Notes under the pieces: model-generated
Seen by the model: only the letters and a program-made list of their open reading frames with translations
Told to the model about the DNA's origin: nothing
Database searches by the model: none
Translations under genes and position numbers: made by a program
Shown here: positions 5,333-6,852 of the stretch, one piece after another
Layout: the number at the start of each line of letters is the position of its first letter
How positions within the stretch are numbered: the stretch's first letter is position 1
From: an uncultured Ruminococcus sp.
Lineage (GTDB): Bacteria > Bacillota > Clostridia > Oscillospirales > Acutalibacteraceae
Assembly: GCA_946414115.1 (NCBI GenBank)
Contig: CAMKNF010000107.1
Location: 1-6,852 of the forward strand
DNA: 6,852 nucleotides
Reading direction: 5' to 3'

Positions 5333-5349
5333 TAAATTATAGTTTAGCT
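5333..5349 (-). repeat. Right terminal inverted repeat of the element
   Basis: Reading inward on the minus strand it is AGCTAAACTATAATTTA, 15 of 17 identical to the left end. Just inside it lies a run with CGCATT repeated twice (around 5307-5326). Confidence 0.55.
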
Positions 5350-5390
5350 TAATAAAAGGTATAAACATTTTATCTTAAATTACAGCAAAC

Positions 5391-5422
5391 AAAAAGCTCT
5401 CGATTCAGAATCGGGAGCTTTT
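5391..5422 (-). terminator. Rho-independent terminator of the permease operon
   Basis: Bases 5392-5405 and 5409-5422 form a 14-bp stem with one G-T pair around a 3-base loop. The core is AGCTC with GAGCT, and the A/T flanks supply the terminal T run for minus-strand transcripts (CTTTTTGTTTG). It begins 12 bases beyond the stop codon of the NupQ-like gene. The A-rich and T-rich sides also make it potentially active for plus-strand transcripts coming from ychF. Confidence 0.9.
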
Positions 5423-5434
5423 AATGTTTATTTT

Positions 5435-6421
5435 CTATCGTTCTTCTCTGAAGTATGAAAGTCCGAGGGATTGCGGTCCCTGATTTTCCTTTTTGTTTCT
5501 GATGCTTACAAGGATAAGCACAATGATTGTAACAACGTACGGGAGCATTTTGAATAATTCCTGAGTACGGAGCGGAAGTCCCGGAATAAACAGGTAAACG
5601 ATGTAGAGCCCGCCGAACAGAATTGAGCCTAAAATGCCCGACTTCGGTTTCCACATAACAAAGATTACAAGGGCAATTGCAAGCCAGCCTCTGTCGCCGA
5701 AACCGTCGTTTGACCATACTCCGTTGGCGTAGTCCATTACATAGTAGAGACCGCCTAAGCCGGCAATAACACTTCCGATACAGGTAGCAAGATACTTTGT
5801 TTTACTAACGCTGATACCTGCGGCATCGGCAGTAGCAGGATTTTCGCCGACAGCTCTTAAATGTAAGCCGCCACGTGTTCTGTTGAGGAAGAACGAACAG
5901 CTGAGGGCAAGAATAATTGCAACGTATGCTAAAAAGCCGTAGGATAAAAATATCTTGCCGAACCAACCTGTTGAGTCTGCAAAGGGTAGTGTTGTCCTGA
6001 AGAAGTTACTTGTTGTTGTCAAAGAAATTGACGGAATATCCGTGTCGACAAGCTTGATGAGCGAGCCGCCGAAGAAGTTGCCGAAACCGACACCGAAGGT
6101 TGTAATTGCAAGACCTGTTACATTCTGATTTGCCCTTAACGTAACCGTCAGGAAACAATAGATTAAGCCCATAATAAGCGAGCCCAAAATACTGCAAAGC
6201 AAGGGGATTGAAATAGCCAGAAAGGCGTTTGCGTCTTCGGGAGTGGCAAGGGAGTTTTCGTAAAAGAAAGCGCCTATAACGCCGCTTATGCCGCCTACAT
6301 ACATAATGCCCGGAATACCGAGGTTAAGGTTACCTGACTTTTCTGTCAGAATTTCGCCTGTTGCGCCGAATAACAGAGGAATACCCTGCATTACGGCACG
6401 TTGGATAAATGTTGCCAGCAT
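5435..6421 (-). CDS. Nucleoside/simple-sugar ABC transporter permease, NupQ/YufQ-like
   Basis: A 328-residue polytopic membrane protein of the BPD_transp_2 family, the second permease of BMP-type importers that take up nucleosides or simple sugars. It is hydrophobic throughout, with roughly eight to ten membrane segments. TEKSGNLNLGIPG (residues 26-38) is the N-terminal signature of this permease group. The cytoplasmic coupling loop is about 189-205 (RAVGENPATADAAGISV), which would contact the ATPase. The C-terminal tail is charged (RNKKENQGPQSL). ATG at 6421 follows AGGAGG with a 9-base gap and begins one base after the stop of the partner permease gene (TAATATG), so the two are an operon. 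It is the last gene before the terminator. The B. subtilis NupNOPQ guanosine system is the nearest well-known example, but the substrate here is not shown by the sequence. Confidence 0.93.
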   Translation of the reverse strand: MLATFIQRAVMQGIPLLFGATGEILTEKSGNLNLGIPGIMYVGGISGVIGAFFYENSLATPEDANAFLAISIPLLCSILGSLIMGLIYCFLTVTLRANQNVTGLAITTFGVGFGNFFGGSLIKLVDTDIPSISLTTTSNFFRTTLPFADSTGWFGKIFLSYGFLAYVAIILALSCSFFLNRTRGGLHLRAVGENPATADAAGISVSKTKYLATCIGSVIAGLGGLYYVMDYANGVWSNDGFGDRGWLAIALVIFVMWKPKSGILGSILFGGLYIVYLFIPGLPLRTQELFKMLPYVVTIIVLILVSIRNKKENQGPQSLGLSYFREER

Positions 6422-6422
6422 A

Positions 6423-6852
6423 TTACTTTACCTCCTTGTGTGAACTGCGAAAATGCAGCTTGTAGTTAATAAAGAACTCACAGCCGATAATAAAGAAAAT
6501 AATAATGCCGGTGATTATATCGGAGAATGATTCGTTGAGTCCGAAAACCGTTGAAATTTCCCCTGCTCCCGCTTGCAGAAAAGCAATAAGGAAAGCAGTC
6601 AGAATCATATATATCGGATTGAATTTTGCAAGCCACGATACCATAATGGCAGTAAATCCTCTGCCGCCTGCCGTTGTGGTTGTAATTGTATGGTTTGTGC
6701 CACCGACAAGGAGTAAACCTGCTATACCGCAGATAGCACCCGACAAAATCATCGTTCTCATAATTACTTTCTTTACATTCAGTCCGATGTATCTTGCTGT
6801 GTTTTCGCTTTCGCCGACAACTGTCAACTCGTAGCCGTGCTTGCTGTATTTA
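6423..6852 (-). CDS. Nucleoside/simple-sugar ABC transporter permease, NupP/YufP-like (partial, C-terminal part)
   Basis: The reading frame is open to the right window edge, so only the last 142 or so residues are visible and the start lies outside. The coupling loop motif KHGYELTVVGESENTARYIGLNVKK is characteristic of the first permease of NupOPQ/BMP-type importers. It is followed by about four hydrophobic segments: SGAICGIAGLLLVGG, GFTAIMVSWLAK, PIYMILTAFLIAFLQAG and IITGIIIFFIIGCEFF. The C-terminus is short and basic (NYKLHFRSSHKEVK). It pairs with the NupQ-like permease one base downstream. By analogy with the usual order, a two-domain ATPase and a BMP lipoprotein gene should lie further right; this is not visible. 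Confidence 0.92.
   Translation of the reverse strand, partial: KYSKHGYELTVVGESENTARYIGLNVKKVIMRTMILSGAICGIAGLLLVGGTNHTITTTTAGGRGFTAIMVSWLAKFNPIYMILTAFLIAFLQAGAGEISTVFGLNESFSDIITGIIIFFIIGCEFFINYKLHFRSSHKEVK

Larger units (their letters stand above)
5010..5349. mobile_element. MITE-like non-coding element with imperfect terminal inverted repeats
   Basis: This is most of the 484-base gene-free stretch between ychF and the permease operon. The left end (5011-5027, AGATAAACGATAATTTA) and the reverse complement of the right end (5333-5349, AGCTAAACTATAATTTA) match in 15 of 17 bases, giving terminal inverted repeats for an element of about 340 bases. Inside are several palindromes and inverted repeats, listed separately. 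Two internal or terminal blocks recur at 27-51 and 74-92. TTAAT occurs just outside the left end (5005-5009) and at the right end (5349-5353) and might be a target duplication, but the sequence is too AT-rich to be sure. No transposase or credible coding frame is present. A non-autonomous element moved by a transposase elsewhere is the best explanation; a structured RNA is the alternative. Confidence 0.55.

Overview
The window looks like chromosome from a low-to-moderate-GC anaerobic Firmicute, most probably a gut clostridium of the Oscillospiraceae/Ruminococcus type. This rests on inference: the protein families (an MsmK/UgpC-type sugar ATPase, a DUF4830-like membrane protein, NupP/NupQ-like permeases), the GGAGG-type ribosome binding sites, and an AT-rich backbone with GC-rich palindromic intergenic repeats. 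No rRNA, tRNA or CRISPR array was seen.

Layout. Positions 1-92 hold the end of an intergenic repeat element that runs off the left edge. A terminator (105-140) follows, then a minus-strand sugar ABC transporter ATPase (157-1266) standing apart from any permease gene. Next comes a compact minus-strand group, in transcription order: an FlK-like hotdog thioesterase (3722-3336), a HAD phosphatase overlapping it by 8 bases, a small single-pass membrane protein with a DUF4830-like domain (2631-2143), and an RsuA-type pseudouridine synthase (2141-1419, or a GTG start at 2165). The thioesterase is divergent from the YchF ATPase (3856-4950, plus). Their 133-base shared upstream region contains one credible sigma-A promoter per strand, with the core regions nearly abutting. 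The DUF4830-like gene also has its own consensus -10, lying inside a perfect 10-bp inverted repeat that reaches its ATG codon.

After ychF is a 484-base gap with no credible gene. Most of it (about 5010-5349) is a MITE-like non-coding element with 17-base imperfect terminal inverted repeats and several nested palindromes. It shares two separate exact matches, 25 and 17 bases, in the same order and orientation, with the partial element at the left edge. A strong terminator (5391-5422) then closes a minus-strand operon that enters from the right edge: two permease subunits of a nucleoside/simple-sugar ABC transporter (NupP-like, partial; NupQ-like, complete).

The genes are mostly housekeeping: sugar and nucleoside uptake, rRNA modification, acyl-CoA hydrolysis, phosphatase and YchF. 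The least explained part is the dispersed repeat family. The candidate operator at the DUF4830-like gene and the thioesterase/HAD pairing are the next most interesting points.
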